Origin: Devosia aurantiaca
Lineage (GTDB): Bacteria; Pseudomonadota; Alphaproteobacteria; Rhizobiales; Devosiaceae
Direction of reading: 5' to 3'
DNA: 64,000 nucleotides
NCBI RefSeq assembly: GCF_011058215.1
Contig: NZ_JAALFG010000001.1
Coordinates: 1,245,001-1,309,000, forward strand
The first letter of the stretch is position 1; each line of letters begins with the position of its first letter. A program made the position numbers and the translations under genes. A model generated the notes under the pieces. It saw only the letters and a program-made list of their open reading frames with translations, did not search any database and was not told where the DNA came from. Positions 38,842 to 48,688 of the stretch are shown piece after piece.

Positions 38842-40280
38842 CTGGCGGCCTGCATCTCCGCCCAGCTCTGGCGCTTGCGGTAAATCGTCGACGGGCTGAT
38901 CTCGAGCGCCGCTGCTGCCATCGAGATATTGCCGCCGAACGCGGCGACCGCATCCTCGATGATCCGCTGTTCCTGCCGCCACATCGGCAGCACCGAGCGC
39001 CGGCCTTCGCTTCGGGGCGCTTCGACGCCCGATGGCGCTGCCGTTTTCGCCTCGATATCCGCGGCCGCAATCATGTGCGCGCTGATCTCGCCGCCATCGA
39101 ACATCACCACCAGGCGGCGAACGAGGTTCTGCAACTGCCGCACATTGCCCGGCCAATCGGCCGCCGTCAGCTGCTGGCTTGCCTCCGGGCTGAAGCCGGC
39201 AAAGCTCTTATGCTCTTCGCGCGCATAGCGATGAAGGAAATGCCGGGCCAGAACCATGATGTCGCTCGGCCGCTGCCGCAACGGCGGCAGATGCACGGGC
39301 AAAACATGCAGCCGGTAGAACAGGTCCTCGCGGAACTTGCGCTCGGCAATCATCTGCATCGGGTTGCGATTGGTGGCGCAGATCACCCGCACATCAACCT
39401 TGCGCGGGCTGGTCTCGCCGACCCGCGAGATCGTCCCGGTCTGCAAAAACCGTAACAGCTTGCTCTGGAGCGAGAGGTCCATCTCCCCCACTTCATCGAG
39501 GAAGAGCGTGCCGCCATCCGCCAGTTCCGCCGCGCCCTTGCGATCCTCATGCGCGCCGGTCAGGGCGCCGCGCACCACGCCAAACAATTCGCTTTCCATG
39601 AGGTCTCGCGGGATCGCCGCGCAATTGATGGCCACGAATCGCCTAGCGCTTCGCGGCCCCTTTTCGTGCAGTGCCTCGGCGCAGACATCCTTGCCGGTGC
39701 CGCTTTCGCCGGTGATGAACACCGGCGCCGACGACGTCGCCACTCGCCCGATCTGTTCATAAAGGAACTGCATGGCGCTCGATGCGCCCACAAAGCCGGC
39801 AAAATCGGCGACCACGGCCTCCGGTCCCGATTCGCAGCCCAGTGACCGCGGCCGCCCATGACGCTGCGCCAATTCGCCGATGCGGGAAGCCAAGGCTGCT
39901 CCGCTGACCGGCTTTGCCACATAATCATGCGCCCCGGCCCGCATCGCGCCAAGCGCGGCGCTGACCGAACCGCTATCGGCCATCGCCAGCACCAATGCCC
40001 CATCCGCCAAACGCACCAGCCGACCCATGGCGTCTTCGATGCCCGGCGCGAGGTCAACAAGGCTCGTCAGGTCGGCAATGATGATGTCGAAGCGCGTCTG
40101 CCGCAGCTTTTCGATGCCGCCGCGTCCGCTTTCGGCAATGGTGACTTCAGGGGAAACCAGCAGCGCTTCGCTCAGCGTTTCCCCGACACGGCGCGCGCAA
40201 TCGGCATCGCTGTCGATCAACAGAAGCTGACCGCTCAAAGCCGTTTCGCTGCCTGCCGTCATCGTCATCGAGAAATGCAC
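38838..40280 (-). CDS. Sigma54-type response regulator with variant GALTGA loop
   Basis: 480 residues. A receiver-like domain (residues 18-135) keeps the phospho-acceptor Asp in IIADLTS (D70) and the Lys-Pro of DYVAKP. An AAA+ domain has Walker A GESGTGKD (191-198), Walker B TLFLDE (258-263) and an arginine-finger region FREDLFYRLHVLP. A Fis-type HTH (about 440-475) ends the protein. The sigma54-contact loop reads GALTGA (238-243) instead of GAFTGA. The Phe is normally needed to touch sigma54, so activation may be altered or the protein may work differently. No partner kinase is beside it. Confidence 0.9.
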   Translation of the reverse strand: MHFSMTMTAGSETALSGQLLLIDSDADCARRVGETLSEALLVSPEVTIAESGRGGIEKLRQTRFDIIIADLTSLVDLAPGIEDAMGRLVRLADGALVLAMADSGSVSAALGAMRAGAHDYVAKPVSGAALASRIGELAQRHGRPRSLGCESGPEAVVADFAGFVGASSAMQFLYEQIGRVATSSAPVFITGESGTGKDVCAEALHEKGPRSARRFVAINCAAIPRDLMESELFGVVRGALTGAHEDRKGAAELADGGTLFLDEVGEMDLSLQSKLLRFLQTGTISRVGETSPRKVDVRVICATNRNPMQMIAERKFREDLFYRLHVLPVHLPPLRQRPSDIMVLARHFLHRYAREEHKSFAGFSPEASQQLTAADWPGNVRQLQNLVRRLVVMFDGGEISAHMIAAADIEAKTAAPSGVEAPRSEGRRSVLPMWRQEQRIIEDAVAAFGGNISMAAAALEISPSTIYRKRQSWAEMQAAS

Positions 40281-40403
40281 CCTGGTTCGTCCGCAGCCGG
40301 ACCGTTGTTCTGGTTGGCAGCGATTGTTTTCCGATTAGGGTAAATATTCCGTCTAAATAGACCGGGAGAGTTTGCCGGCCGCGCTTTTGCCGCTCCGGCC
40401 TAG

Positions 40404-41723
40404 ATGCTACACGGGAAAGGCCGAATCCCGGCGCTCGAGAGGGATGCAGGTCCGCCCGTGCAGGCTTTGGTTTATTCGTTCATCATGCTGTCGGCGGCAA
40501 GTCTGGGCGCACTGGCCTATTTCGGGCTGACCTTCACCCCCGCCAATGCCATCCTGCTGGCGGCCGTGTTCGGCTGCGTCTGCATCGTTTTTCTCGAACG
40601 CTCCCTGCGCCAGCGCGCCGAAAATCGCCTCGAACGCGCCATCGAAGACCTTTCCCGCCTCCTTGCCACCGATGCCCAGGCGGGCGCCGTGCTCGGCCAG
40701 CGCATCAATGCCATCGCCGACACCAATCCGGGCCAGCGCCTCGAGACCGTCGAAGCCGACATTTCCGTCCTTGGCACCGTCATCCGCCAGGTCGCCGAAG
40801 CGGTTGCCGAAATGGAGGACAAGGTTGCCAAGGCCGATCAGGGGCGCCCCAGCCCCTATGCCAATGAGCGCATCATTGCCGCGCCGCCACCGCGCGCTGC
40901 CACCCAGATCACGGTGATCAGCGAACCCGAGCCGATCATCCCGCTTGAAATGCTGCGCCAGGCGCTGCTCGACAATCGCCTCATCCACCATATCCAGCCC
41001 ATAGCGCGCCTGCCGCAACGCCGCGCCGCTGCCTATGACATGCTGCCGCGCCTGATGCTCGAAGATGGCGAACTCGCCGACGCTTCCGATTTCATGCCGC
41101 GCCGCCGCGGTGGACAGGACCTGATCCGCCAGATCGAAGGCGTCGGCCTTGTCGAAGCCGTGGCCATTGCTCGTCGCTCGAGGACCGGCGGCCAGCCCGT
41201 CGTGCTCCATATTCCCCTGACCCGCGCCACCCTGGGCGACGAATTTTCTGCCGAACAGCTGCTGGTGACGCTCGACGCCAATCGCGCCATTGCTTCGGGC
41301 CTGACCTTTCTCGTCCCGGAAAGCGACTGGCAAAGCCTCAACACGCGCGAGCGCGCCGTGGTGGAAGCCGTGGCGCGCAAGGGCGCCGGTTTTTCGATCT
41401 CGAACCTTCGGTCCCTTCGCCTCGACATTGCCGAATTGGCCGCCCTCGGCGTCCGCTCGCTGCGCGTCGATGCGACCCGCTTTCTCGACACGCCCGAGGT
41501 CTTTACCGATTTCCACATCTCGGACATTGCCAATTATCTGGCGCGCTTCGAAGTTTCGCTGCTGGCCACCGGCGTTGCCACCGAGCGGCAGATCGTCGAA
41601 CTGCTCGACAACGACATCATCCTGGTCCAGGGCGACTATATCGCGGCACCCGGGCCCGTTCGCCAGGACCTTGTTCTCGAGTCCGGCCGCCCGGTGACGC
41701 AGCCGCTGCGCCGCGCCGAATAG
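40404..41723 (+). CDS. TipF-like protein: membrane anchor, coiled coil and degenerate EAL domain
   Basis: 439 residues from the ATG at 40404. Two hydrophobic helices (about 20-62) are followed by a coiled coil (about 65-150) and an EAL-type domain (about 175-425). The catalytic ExL motif is missing: the strand that should read E-[AV]-L instead has YDMLPRLMLEDG after IHHIQPIARLPQRRAA. Phosphodiesterase activity is therefore unlikely. The layout matches Caulobacter TipF, which binds cyclic-di-GMP to place flagella, but no flagellar gene is adjacent. It diverges from the regulator gene. Confidence 0.8.
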   Translation: MLHGKGRIPALERDAGPPVQALVYSFIMLSAASLGALAYFGLTFTPANAILLAAVFGCVCIVFLERSLRQRAENRLERAIEDLSRLLATDAQAGAVLGQRINAIADTNPGQRLETVEADISVLGTVIRQVAEAVAEMEDKVAKADQGRPSPYANERIIAAPPPRAATQITVISEPEPIIPLEMLRQALLDNRLIHHIQPIARLPQRRAAAYDMLPRLMLEDGELADASDFMPRRRGGQDLIRQIEGVGLVEAVAIARRSRTGGQPVVLHIPLTRATLGDEFSAEQLLVTLDANRAIASGLTFLVPESDWQSLNTRERAVVEAVARKGAGFSISNLRSLRLDIAELAALGVRSLRVDATRFLDTPEVFTDFHISDIANYLARFEVSLLATGVATERQIVELLDNDIILVQGDYIAAPGPVRQDLVLESGRPVTQPLRRAE

Positions 41724-41791
41724 CTTTTCGCTTGATCGATCGGCGCAAAGTGCCACATAGGGCAGGACCCTCGCCTAGGAGAGATGCCGCC

Positions 41792-42658
41792 ATGCCCTCG
41801 CCCCTGCCCACCATTGCCGGCCTTTCCGATCTTTCCGGCCGCTACGACGCAATCTTGAGCGACGTTTGGGGCGTCATCCACAATGGCGTCCATGCGTTCC
41901 CCGAAGCCGTCGAGGCGCTGCGCAATTTTCGCCGCGACGGGGGCAGGGTGGTGCTGATCACCAATGCACCGCGCCCCTCCGGCCCGATCATCGCCATGCT
42001 CGATCGCCTCAACGTCCCGCGCGACACCTATGACGCCATCGTCTCGTCCGGTGACGTCACCCGCAACATGATCGCCAAGTATCAGGGCCGGGCCATCCAC
42101 CACGTCGGCCCGCCCACCGAAGACGATGCCCTTTACGAAGGTTTTGACCTTCGCCGTACCGGCGCCGACGAGGCCGAAGTCGTGGTCGTCACCGATCTCG
42201 ACACCGACGACGATACGCCGGAAATGTATCGCGATCGGGCGCGCCAGTGGCTCAGCCGCAAGCTGCCGATGATCTGCGCCAATCCCGATCGCATCGTCGA
42301 GCATGGCGACAAGATCATCTATTGCGGCGGTGCCTTGGGCGACCTTTATTCGGCCATGGGCGGCATGGTCCACATGGCCGGCAAGCCATACCAGCCGATC
42401 TACGAAGAAGCTTTCCGCCTGGCTGAACGCGCCGCAGGGCAGGGGCTGACAAAGTCCCGCGTCCTTGCCATCGGCGACAGCGTCCGCACCGACGCGGCCG
42501 GCGCCGCCCAGTTCGGCGTCGACCTCCTTTTCGTCACCGGCTCGATCCACGCCGCCGAGCTCGACGCCTTTGGCAAGCCCGATCCCCGCGCCATCGCCGA
42601 CCTCATCGCCCCCAGCCGCGCCCGCACCGCCGGCTACCTGCCGCGGCTGACGTGGTGA
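41792..42658 (+). CDS. HAD superfamily hydrolase (TIGR01459, class IIA)
   Basis: 288 residues from the ATG at 41792 after a GGAGA site. Motif I is ILSDVWGVIHNG (nucleophile D24), motif II includes VLITNAPRPSG, and the C-terminal motif is RVLAIGDSVRTDAAGAAQFG. This HAD subfamily is conserved in Alphaproteobacteria and dephosphorylates an unknown sugar- or nucleotide-like substrate in the cytosol. It stands upstream of ribF, separated by a large palindromic repeat. Confidence 0.92.
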   Translation: MPSPLPTIAGLSDLSGRYDAILSDVWGVIHNGVHAFPEAVEALRNFRRDGGRVVLITNAPRPSGPIIAMLDRLNVPRDTYDAIVSSGDVTRNMIAKYQGRAIHHVGPPTEDDALYEGFDLRRTGADEAEVVVVTDLDTDDDTPEMYRDRARQWLSRKLPMICANPDRIVEHGDKIIYCGGALGDLYSAMGGMVHMAGKPYQPIYEEAFRLAERAAGQGLTKSRVLAIGDSVRTDAAGAAQFGVDLLFVTGSIHAAELDAFGKPDPRAIADLIAPSRARTAGYLPRLTW

Positions 42659-42669
42659 AAGTCCTGCTG

Positions 42670-42783
42670 CCCCCACCCAACCTCCCCGTAAGGCGGGAGA
42701 GGAGTCTTATCGAGTTTGTGGCAACGACTCTGAGCTTACACCAGCCTGCTCCTCCCCTTCCTTAAGGGGAGGTTGGGTGGGGG
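42670..42783. repeat. Large palindromic repeat, CCCCCACCC..GGGTGGGGG family
   Basis: CCCCCACCCAACCTCCCC at 42670-42687 pairs with GGGGAGGTTGGGTGGGGG at 42766-42783. A 78-base middle contains the smaller hairpin CTCCCCTTCCTTAAGGGGAG. It is the most complete copy of the family found at 28179, 53018 and 58547. It fills the gap between the HAD hydrolase gene and ribF. Confidence 0.85.
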
Positions 42784-42810
42784 TTGCCTCAATAGAACCC
42801 CGAGCCCGCC

Positions 42811-43787
42811 GTGACCTTCACCCGCCTCTCCACCACCACTGACCTACCCGCGCACCTCCGTGGCGCTCATGTCGCCATCGGCAATTTCGACGGTCTCCAT
42901 CGCGGTCACCAATCCATCATCGCCGCCCTTCGCGAACGCGCCCGCGCCGCCAACGCCCCGGCGCTCCTTTTGACCTTCGAGCCCCATCCGCGCGACGTTT
43001 TCGCGCCCGCGCCCTTCATGTTCCGGCTGACCCATGCCGATGCCAAGGTCCGGCTGGCTGGGAAGCCCTGGGTCTCGATGGCGTCATTGTCCTTCCTTTC
43101 GATCGCGCCTTCTCGCAGACCGAGGCCGAGGACTTCGTCCAGACCATTCTCGTCGACCAGCTCGGCGTGCGCGGCGTCATCACCGGCTCCGACTTCCACT
43201 TCGGCCGCCAGCGCCGTGGCACCCCGGCCTTCCTTCGCGCCGAAGGCGAGCGCCTGGGGTTTGCCGTCGAAACGTTGGACCTTATGGACGAGGGCGACGA
43301 GCCGATTTCCTCCTCACGCATCCGCGCCGCGCTGAGCGAAGGCGCCGTTACCGCTGCCAATCGGCTCCTTGGCTACCATTGGTTCTTTGATGGTTGCGTG
43401 GTGAAGGGCGACCAGCGCGGCCGCGAGCTTGGCTATCCGACGGCCAATACCCAGACGGCCAACGGCTTCCAGCTCGCGCAGGGGGTCTACGCCGTCCGCG
43501 CTCGCCTCGGGGATCGCCTGCTCGACGGCGTTGCCGCCTACGGCAAGCCCATGTTCGACAATCAGCTGCCGCCTTTCGAAACCCACCTCTTCGACTTCGA
43601 CGAAGATATCTATGGCCAGACCATCCAGGTGGCGCTGGTCGGGCACATCCGCGGGCAAGAAGTCTTCAATGGGCTGGACGAACTGATCGCGGCCATGGAC
43701 CGCGACGGCAAGAAGGCCCGCGAGATGATTGCTGCAGCAGAGCCGCTGAGCACTCTCGACGTGCGGCTGGGCTTTTTCGCGCGCTGA
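42811..43787 (+). CDS. ribF: Bifunctional riboflavin kinase/FAD synthetase, frameshifted
   Basis: About 325 residues from a GTG at 42811. The FAD synthetase part has GNFDGLHRGH (24-33) and the family segment ITGSDFHFGRQRRGTPAFL, and the kinase part has GDQRGRELGYPTAN and the later FDFDEDIYGQTIQVALV. It makes FMN from riboflavin and FAD from FMN. The frame breaks in GGG at 43060-43062; one added G joins VRLAG to EALGLDGVIVLPFDRAFS. ribF is normally essential, so the break is most likely a sequencing error. Confidence 0.94.
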
Positions 43788-43795
43788 ACCAGGCT

Positions 43796-44032
43796 TTAGT
43801 GGCGGAGGGAGTCCACCACGGCCTTGAGCTTTGCAGCGCCTTCATCGGTGAACGTGCCGCGGCTGCCATTGACCGTCAGCAAGCCGGCCTCCTGCAGCTC
43901 TTCGACGCCTTTTGCGCTCGCCTTGTGACCTTTACCGTCATCGAGAACCACCTCGCTGACGACGTCGCCGCTTTCCAGCTGATGGTAGGCGGCAAAGGCG
44001 AGAATGGAGAGCGCCTGGTCGGACAATTGCAT
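43796..44032 (-). CDS. Small hypothetical protein, winged-helix-like
   Basis: 78 residues from the ATG at 44032, after AGGAG seven bases upstream. The sequence MQLSDQALSILAFAAYHQLE, GHKASAKGVEELQEAGLLTV and GTFTDEGAAKLK looks like a small helix-turn-helix with a wing, but I do not recognise a named family. It converges on ribF and diverges from ileS. Confidence 0.7.
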   Translation of the reverse strand: MQLSDQALSILAFAAYHQLESGDVVSEVVLDDGKGHKASAKGVEELQEAGLLTVNGSRGTFTDEGAAKLKAVVDSLRH

Positions 44033-44188
44033 GGGATAGCTCCTGTGTTCGACTGAAGAAGCTCTGCCGAAGCTTTCGATCCGCTGCGGCAGGGGCAGGC
44101 CAGCCTGCCATGCGCCCAATTTTCTTTGCCCCGATCCGCCTCCCTTGCTACAACCCGCCGCAAATCTTCCCCGAAAGCCTTTTCTTCC

Positions 44189-47188
44189 ATGAACGACACC
44201 GCAACCGGCGCGACCGAAACCGATTACTCGTCGACGCTCTTCCTGCCGGAAACCGAATTCCCGATGCGCGCCGGCCTGCCGGATCGCGAGCCCATCTGGC
44301 TCAAGCGCTGGGCGGACATGGACATTTACGCGATGCAGCGCGAGCAGGCCAAGGATCGCCCGCTGTTTACGCTTCATGACGGCCCGCCCTATGCCAATGG
44401 CAATATCCATATCGGCCACGCGCTCAACAAGACGCTCAAGGACATGGTCAGCCGGTCCATGCAGATGCTGGGCCACAACGCCGCCTATGTCCCCGGCTGG
44501 GATTGTCACGGCCTGCCGATCGAATGGAAGATCGAAGAGCAGTACCGCGCCAAGGGCAAGGACAAGAACGACGTCCCGGTGGTCGAATTCCGCCAGGAAT
44601 GCCGGAGCTTTGCCGAACAATGGGTCGACATACAGCGCGAGGAATTCAAGCGCCTCGGCATCTTGGGCGAGTGGGACAACCCCTATCTCACCATGAGCTT
44701 TGACGCCGAAGCCCAGATCGCGCGCGAGCTGATGAAGGTCTCGATGTCGGGACAGCTTTATCGCGGCTCCAAGCCTGTCATGTGGTCGGTGGTGGAACGC
44801 ACCGCGCTTGCCGAAGCCGAAATCGAATATGCCGACTACGAGAGCGACACGATCTGGGTGAAATTCCCGATCCTGACCTCCGCCGCGCCCCAGCGCTCGG
44901 GCACCTATACGCCCATCGCCGGCCCATCCGTCTCCTATACGGCGGGCGGCGAACAGCAATTCGCCGGCGCTTCCGTCGTGATCTGGACCACGACGCCCTG
45001 GACCATTCCTGCCAACCGCGCGATCTCGTTTTCAAGCCGCATCGGCTATGGCCTCTACGAGGTCACCGAGGCACCGGCTGAAAACTGGGCCAAGGTCGGT
45101 GAAAAATACATCATCGCCGACAAGCTCGCTGCCGAAGTCTTTGCCAAGGCCAAGGTCAGCGGCTTTGAAAAGCGCGCGAGCGTCACCGCCGACGAGCTTA
45201 GCGGCATCACCACGGCCCATCCGCTCCGCGGTTTCGCCGATGGCTACAAATTCGACGTCCCGCTTCTCGATGGCGAACATGTCACCGATGATGCCGGCAC
45301 TGGCTTTGTCCATACCGCGCCCTCGCACGGCCTCGACGACTTCGACATCTGGATGACCTCGACCCGCCTGCTGCAGGATCGAGGCATCGATCCGACCATC
45401 CCCTTCCCGGTCGGCGACGACGGTTTCTACACCAAGGACGCGCCCGGCTTCGAGGGCGCCCGCGTCATCGACGACAACGGCAAGAAGGGCGACGCCAACC
45501 AGCGTGTCATCACCGCCCTTGCCGAGCGCGGCGCCATGGTCGCCCGCGGCCGCGTCAAGCATTCATACCCGCACTCCTGGCGCTCCAAGAAGCCGGTGAT
45601 CTACCGCAACACGCCGCAATGGTTCGTCTACATGGACAAAGCCATCGAAGGCACCGAGGGCGACACCCTGCGCCACCGCGCGCTCAACGCCATCGACGCG
45701 ACCAAATTTTACCCCGCTGCCGGCCAGAACCGCCTGCGTGCCATGATCGCCGATCGCCCCGATTGGGTCCTCTCGCGCCAACGCGCCTGGGGCGTGCCGA
45801 TCACCGTTTTCGTGCACCGGGAAAGCGGCGAAATCCTTCGCGACGAAGCAGTCAATCACCGCATTGCGCAAAGCTTCGAGGAAGAAGGCGCTGACGCCTG
45901 GTACAAGCCTGGCGCCGCCGAGCGCTACCTCGGCTCGGACTATGTCGCGTCCGACTACGAGATGATCAAGGACGTCCTCGACGTCTGGTTCGATAGTGGC
46001 TCCACCCACGCCTTCGTGCTCCGCAACAAGCAAAAGTGGCCGCATCTCAAGTTCCCGGCCTCGATGTATCTCGAAGGCTCCGACCAGCACCGCGGCTGGT
46101 TCCACTCCTCGCTGCTCGAATCGTGCGCCACCAACGGCCATGCGCCCTATGACAGCGTGCTGACCCATGGCTTCACCATGGACGGCGATGGCAAGAAGAT
46201 GAGCAAGTCGCTGGGCAACACCGTCGCCCCGCAGGACATCATCAAGCAATACGGCGCCGATATCCTCCGCCTCTGGGTCGCCTCCTCCGACTATTCGGAA
46301 GACCTCCGCCTCGGCAAGGAGATCATCCAGACCACCGTCGACAGCTACCGCAAGCTGCGCAACACCCTGCGCTGGCTGCTCGGCAACCTCGCGCACTTCC
46401 GCGCCGAGGACGTCGTCGACGCCAAGGATATGCCCGAGCTCGAGCGGCTGATGCTGCATCGCCTCGCCCAGCTCGATGCGGGCGTGCGCACGGCCTACAA
46501 GGAATACGACTACCGCAAGGTGGTGACCCTCCTCACCAACTTCATGAATATCGAGCTTTCGGCCTTCTACTTCGATATCCGCAAGGACGCGCTCTACTGC
46601 GATCCGATCAGCTCAATCCGTCGCCGCTCGGCGCTGACCGTGCTCGATCACCTCTTCAATGCGCTGACCGCCTGGCTCGCCCCGATCCTGGTCTTCACCA
46701 TGGAAGAATGCTGGCTCGAACGGCATCCCGGCGAAACCGAGTCGGTTCACCTCCGCCTCTTCCCGGACGTTCCCGCCGACTGGCTCGATGATGACCTGGC
46801 GCAGAAGTGGCAGCTCATCCGCGCCGTCCGCCGCGTCGTCACCGGTGCGCTCGAAATTGAGCGCCGCGAAAAGCGCATCGGCTCCTCGCTCGAGGCCGCG
46901 CCGCAAGTCTTTGTCGCCGACCCCCGCTACCTCGTGGCGCTCGAAGGTCAGGACCTTGCTGAAATCGCCATCACTTCGGCGGTCCAGCTTAAGCAGAACG
47001 AAGGCCCCCACGAAGCCTTCCGCCTCGACGACGTGCCCGGCATCTCGGTCGTGCCCGCCCTCGCCACAGGCAACCGCTGCGCCCGCTCCTGGAAAGTCCT
47101 TCCTGAAGTCGGCACCGACCCGGAATACAAGGACGTCACCCTGCGCGACGCCCAAGCCCTTCGCGAACGCGCCGCGGCTGGTCTTTAG
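44189..47188 (+). CDS. ileS: Isoleucine--tRNA ligase
   Basis: 999 residues from the ATG at 44189. The HIGH motif is in [14 protein letters not shown] (HIGH 74-77) and the KMSKS motif in [11 protein letters not shown] (about 669-673). The editing domain with [13 protein letters not shown] is present. The C-terminal zinc-finger region reads [15 protein letters not shown]: the usual second Cys (CxRCW) is Ser here, so zinc binding there may be lost, as in several Alphaproteobacteria. It attaches isoleucine to its tRNA. It is followed three bases later by lspA, the common ileS-lspA pair. Confidence 0.97.
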   Translation: MNDTATGATETDYSSTLFLPETEFPMRAGLPDREPIWLKRWADMDIYAMQREQAKDRPLFTLHDGPPYANGNIHIGHALNKTLKDMVSRSMQMLGHNAAYVPGWDCHGLPIEWKIEEQYRAKGKDKNDVPVVEFRQECRSFAEQWVDIQREEFKRLGILGEWDNPYLTMSFDAEAQIARELMKVSMSGQLYRGSKPVMWSVVERTALAEAEIEYADYESDTIWVKFPILTSAAPQRSGTYTPIAGPSVSYTAGGEQQFAGASVVIWTTTPWTIPANRAISFSSRIGYGLYEVTEAPAENWAKVGEKYIIADKLAAEVFAKAKVSGFEKRASVTADELSGITTAHPLRGFADGYKFDVPLLDGEHVTDDAGTGFVHTAPSHGLDDFDIWMTSTRLLQDRGIDPTIPFPVGDDGFYTKDAPGFEGARVIDDNGKKGDANQRVITALAERGAMVARGRVKHSYPHSWRSKKPVIYRNTPQWFVYMDKAIEGTEGDTLRHRALNAIDATKFYPAAGQNRLRAMIADRPDWVLSRQRAWGVPITVFVHRESGEILRDEAVNHRIAQSFEEEGADAWYKPGAAERYLGSDYVASDYEMIKDVLDVWFDSGSTHAFVLRNKQKWPHLKFPASMYLEGSDQHRGWFHSSLLESCATNGHAPYDSVLTHGFTMDGDGKKMSKSLGNTVAPQDIIKQYGADILRLWVASSDYSEDLRLGKEIIQTTVDSYRKLRNTLRWLLGNLAHFRAEDVVDAKDMPELERLMLHRLAQLDAGVRTAYKEYDYRKVVTLLTNFMNIELSAFYFDIRKDALYCDPISSIRRRSALTVLDHLFNALTAWLAPILVFTMEECWLERHPGETESVHLRLFPDVPADWLDDDLAQKWQLIRAVRRVVTGALEIERREKRIGSSLEAAPQVFVADPRYLVALEGQDLAEIAITSAVQLKQNEGPHEAFRLDDVPGISVVPALATGNRCARSWKVLPEVGTDPEYKDVTLRDAQALRERAAAGL

Positions 47189-47191
47189 GAC

Positions 47192-47785
47192 ATGGCCACG
47201 GCACGGCGCATAGATGCGGCAGTGATTGCCTCCCTGATGGCGGCGATCATCGCCTTCGGGCTCGACCGCGCCCAAAAGGGTTTTCACATCGCCGCCGAAT
47301 GCTATGCCTTCGGCCAGGCCCTCTGCATCCAGGTCCCTTATGCCTATAATCCGCTGACCCTTACCGGCTGGCGGGGCGGCGAGGTGATCAGCGTCACGCC
47401 ATTCTTCGACTATGTCCTCGTCTGGAATACCGGCATTTCTTATGGCCTGCTCGATGGCTTCCCGGTCTGGACGCTTGGCGCGGTCATGCTGGTTGCCATT
47501 GTCGCCCTATCGGTCTGGTGGTGGCGCACAAGTGTCTTCCTTGTCCGCCTGGGCCTTGCCTTCTGCATCGGTGGCGCCCTGTCCAATGCCCTTGATCGCC
47601 TGATCTATGGCGGGGTGGCCGATTTCTTCCAATTCCACTGGGGAAGCTGGTCGTTCTACATCTTCAACATTGCCGACATGGCGATTACCCTGGGCGTCAT
47701 CCTGCTCTTTGCCGATCTACTCGGCCTTGGCCGCAGGAAAGAAAAAAGCCGGCGTAATCACCTTGCTGCCAGAATCTGGTCTTAG
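47192..47785 (+). CDS. lspA: Lipoprotein signal peptidase (signal peptidase II)
   Basis: 197 residues with four membrane helices. Conserved segments are VLVWNTGISYGLL, GALSNALDRLIYGGVADFF and FYIFNIADMAITLG, which hold the two catalytic Asp residues of LspA. It cleaves prolipoproteins next to the lipid-modified Cys in the inner membrane. It follows ileS by three bases. The next gene encodes a lipoprotein. Confidence 0.96.
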   Translation: MATARRIDAAVIASLMAAIIAFGLDRAQKGFHIAAECYAFGQALCIQVPYAYNPLTLTGWRGGEVISVTPFFDYVLVWNTGISYGLLDGFPVWTLGAVMLVAIVALSVWWWRTSVFLVRLGLAFCIGGALSNALDRLIYGGVADFFQFHWGSWSFYIFNIADMAITLGVILLFADLLGLGRRKEKSRRNHLAARIWS

Positions 47786-47832
47786 CGCACACAATGCGCT
47801 ATAGAGGCGCCGATATCTTAGGGGATGACTGC

Positions 47833-48531
47833 ATGCATCTTGCATTGTCGACCGCCGCCCGCTCCGGGCTCATGGCGCTGGGCCTGCTCGCGACGCTGGC
47901 GCTGGGCGCCTGCACGACCGTCGAAGGCACCAATGCCATGACCGACATCGGCACCTTCGAGCGCGAAGTGCTGAACGACACTGCCCGCGGCGTTGGCCTG
48001 ATCCCCGGTGCCGCACCCAAGGAAGACCTGACCGCAGCCCGCGCCCCGCTGGTCCTCCCGCGCGGCGGCAATGCTGGCCTGCCGGCGCCGACCACGCAGG
48101 TCGCTGCCGCGTCGCTGCCGGTCAACAGTAATACCGTCCAGATCGACACGACCGGTCTCTCCTCTGCCGATATCGAAACCATGCGCAAGGCCCGCGTCGT
48201 CGACATGCGCACCCTTGGCGGCCGGCCGCTGACCGAAGCTGAGGCCCGCCAGCTTACCGCGCAGATGCAGCAGGCCAACATGCCCGTCACGGCCAACAAT
48301 CAGCGCCCGCTTTACCTTCCGCCGGCGGAATACTTTACCCAGGTCGGCGACTCGCAGCTTGTTTGCCGCGCCAATTCGGGCGAACTGGTCCCGCTGCGGG
48401 ATCAGCGCTGCCCCGCCGACGTGCGCCGCGCTCTCGAGCGCAGCATGCAGACGCAGGTTCAAAGTTCCGGCTCGATCAGCTCAGGCCTCAATACCGGACT
48501 GAATTCGAGCGAAACGCAGCTGGGCAACTAA
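47833..48531 (+). CDS. Lipoprotein of unknown function
   Basis: 232 residues from the ATG at 47833. The signal peptide ends in a lipobox LALGAC (Cys 27). The mature part is rich in Ala, Thr and Gln; ARVVDMRTLGGRPLTEAEAR and a late Cys-containing segment SQLVCRANSGELVPLRDQRC stand out. No family recognised. It would be anchored in the outer or inner membrane and is next to the peptidase that processes it. A strong terminator follows. Confidence 0.75.
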   Translation: MHLALSTAARSGLMALGLLATLALGACTTVEGTNAMTDIGTFEREVLNDTARGVGLIPGAAPKEDLTAARAPLVLPRGGNAGLPAPTTQVAAASLPVNSNTVQIDTTGLSSADIETMRKARVVDMRTLGGRPLTEAEARQLTAQMQQANMPVTANNQRPLYLPPAEYFTQVGDSQLVCRANSGELVPLRDQRCPADVRRALERSMQTQVQSSGSISSGLNTGLNSSETQLGN

Positions 48532-48552
48532 GCACCGCTGCCAGCATTTTCG

Positions 48553-48585
48553 AGCGGCCGGACCCATCCGGCCGCTTTCCCTTTA
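48553..48585 (+). terminator. Terminator after the lipoprotein gene
   Basis: AGCGGCCGGA (48553-48562), loop CCCA, TCCGGCCGCT (48567-48576), then TTCCCTTT. Perfect ten-pair stem, 20 bases past the stop. Confidence 0.8.
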
Positions 48586-48688
48586 CCGCGCCGCCCGACG
48601 GGGCGCTTCCAGGAAAAGTGGAAACCGGTTTTCCGCTTCGGAAGCGCGTCCAACACAAAAGGGTCCCGCATGACAGAAAGCCTCGCCC

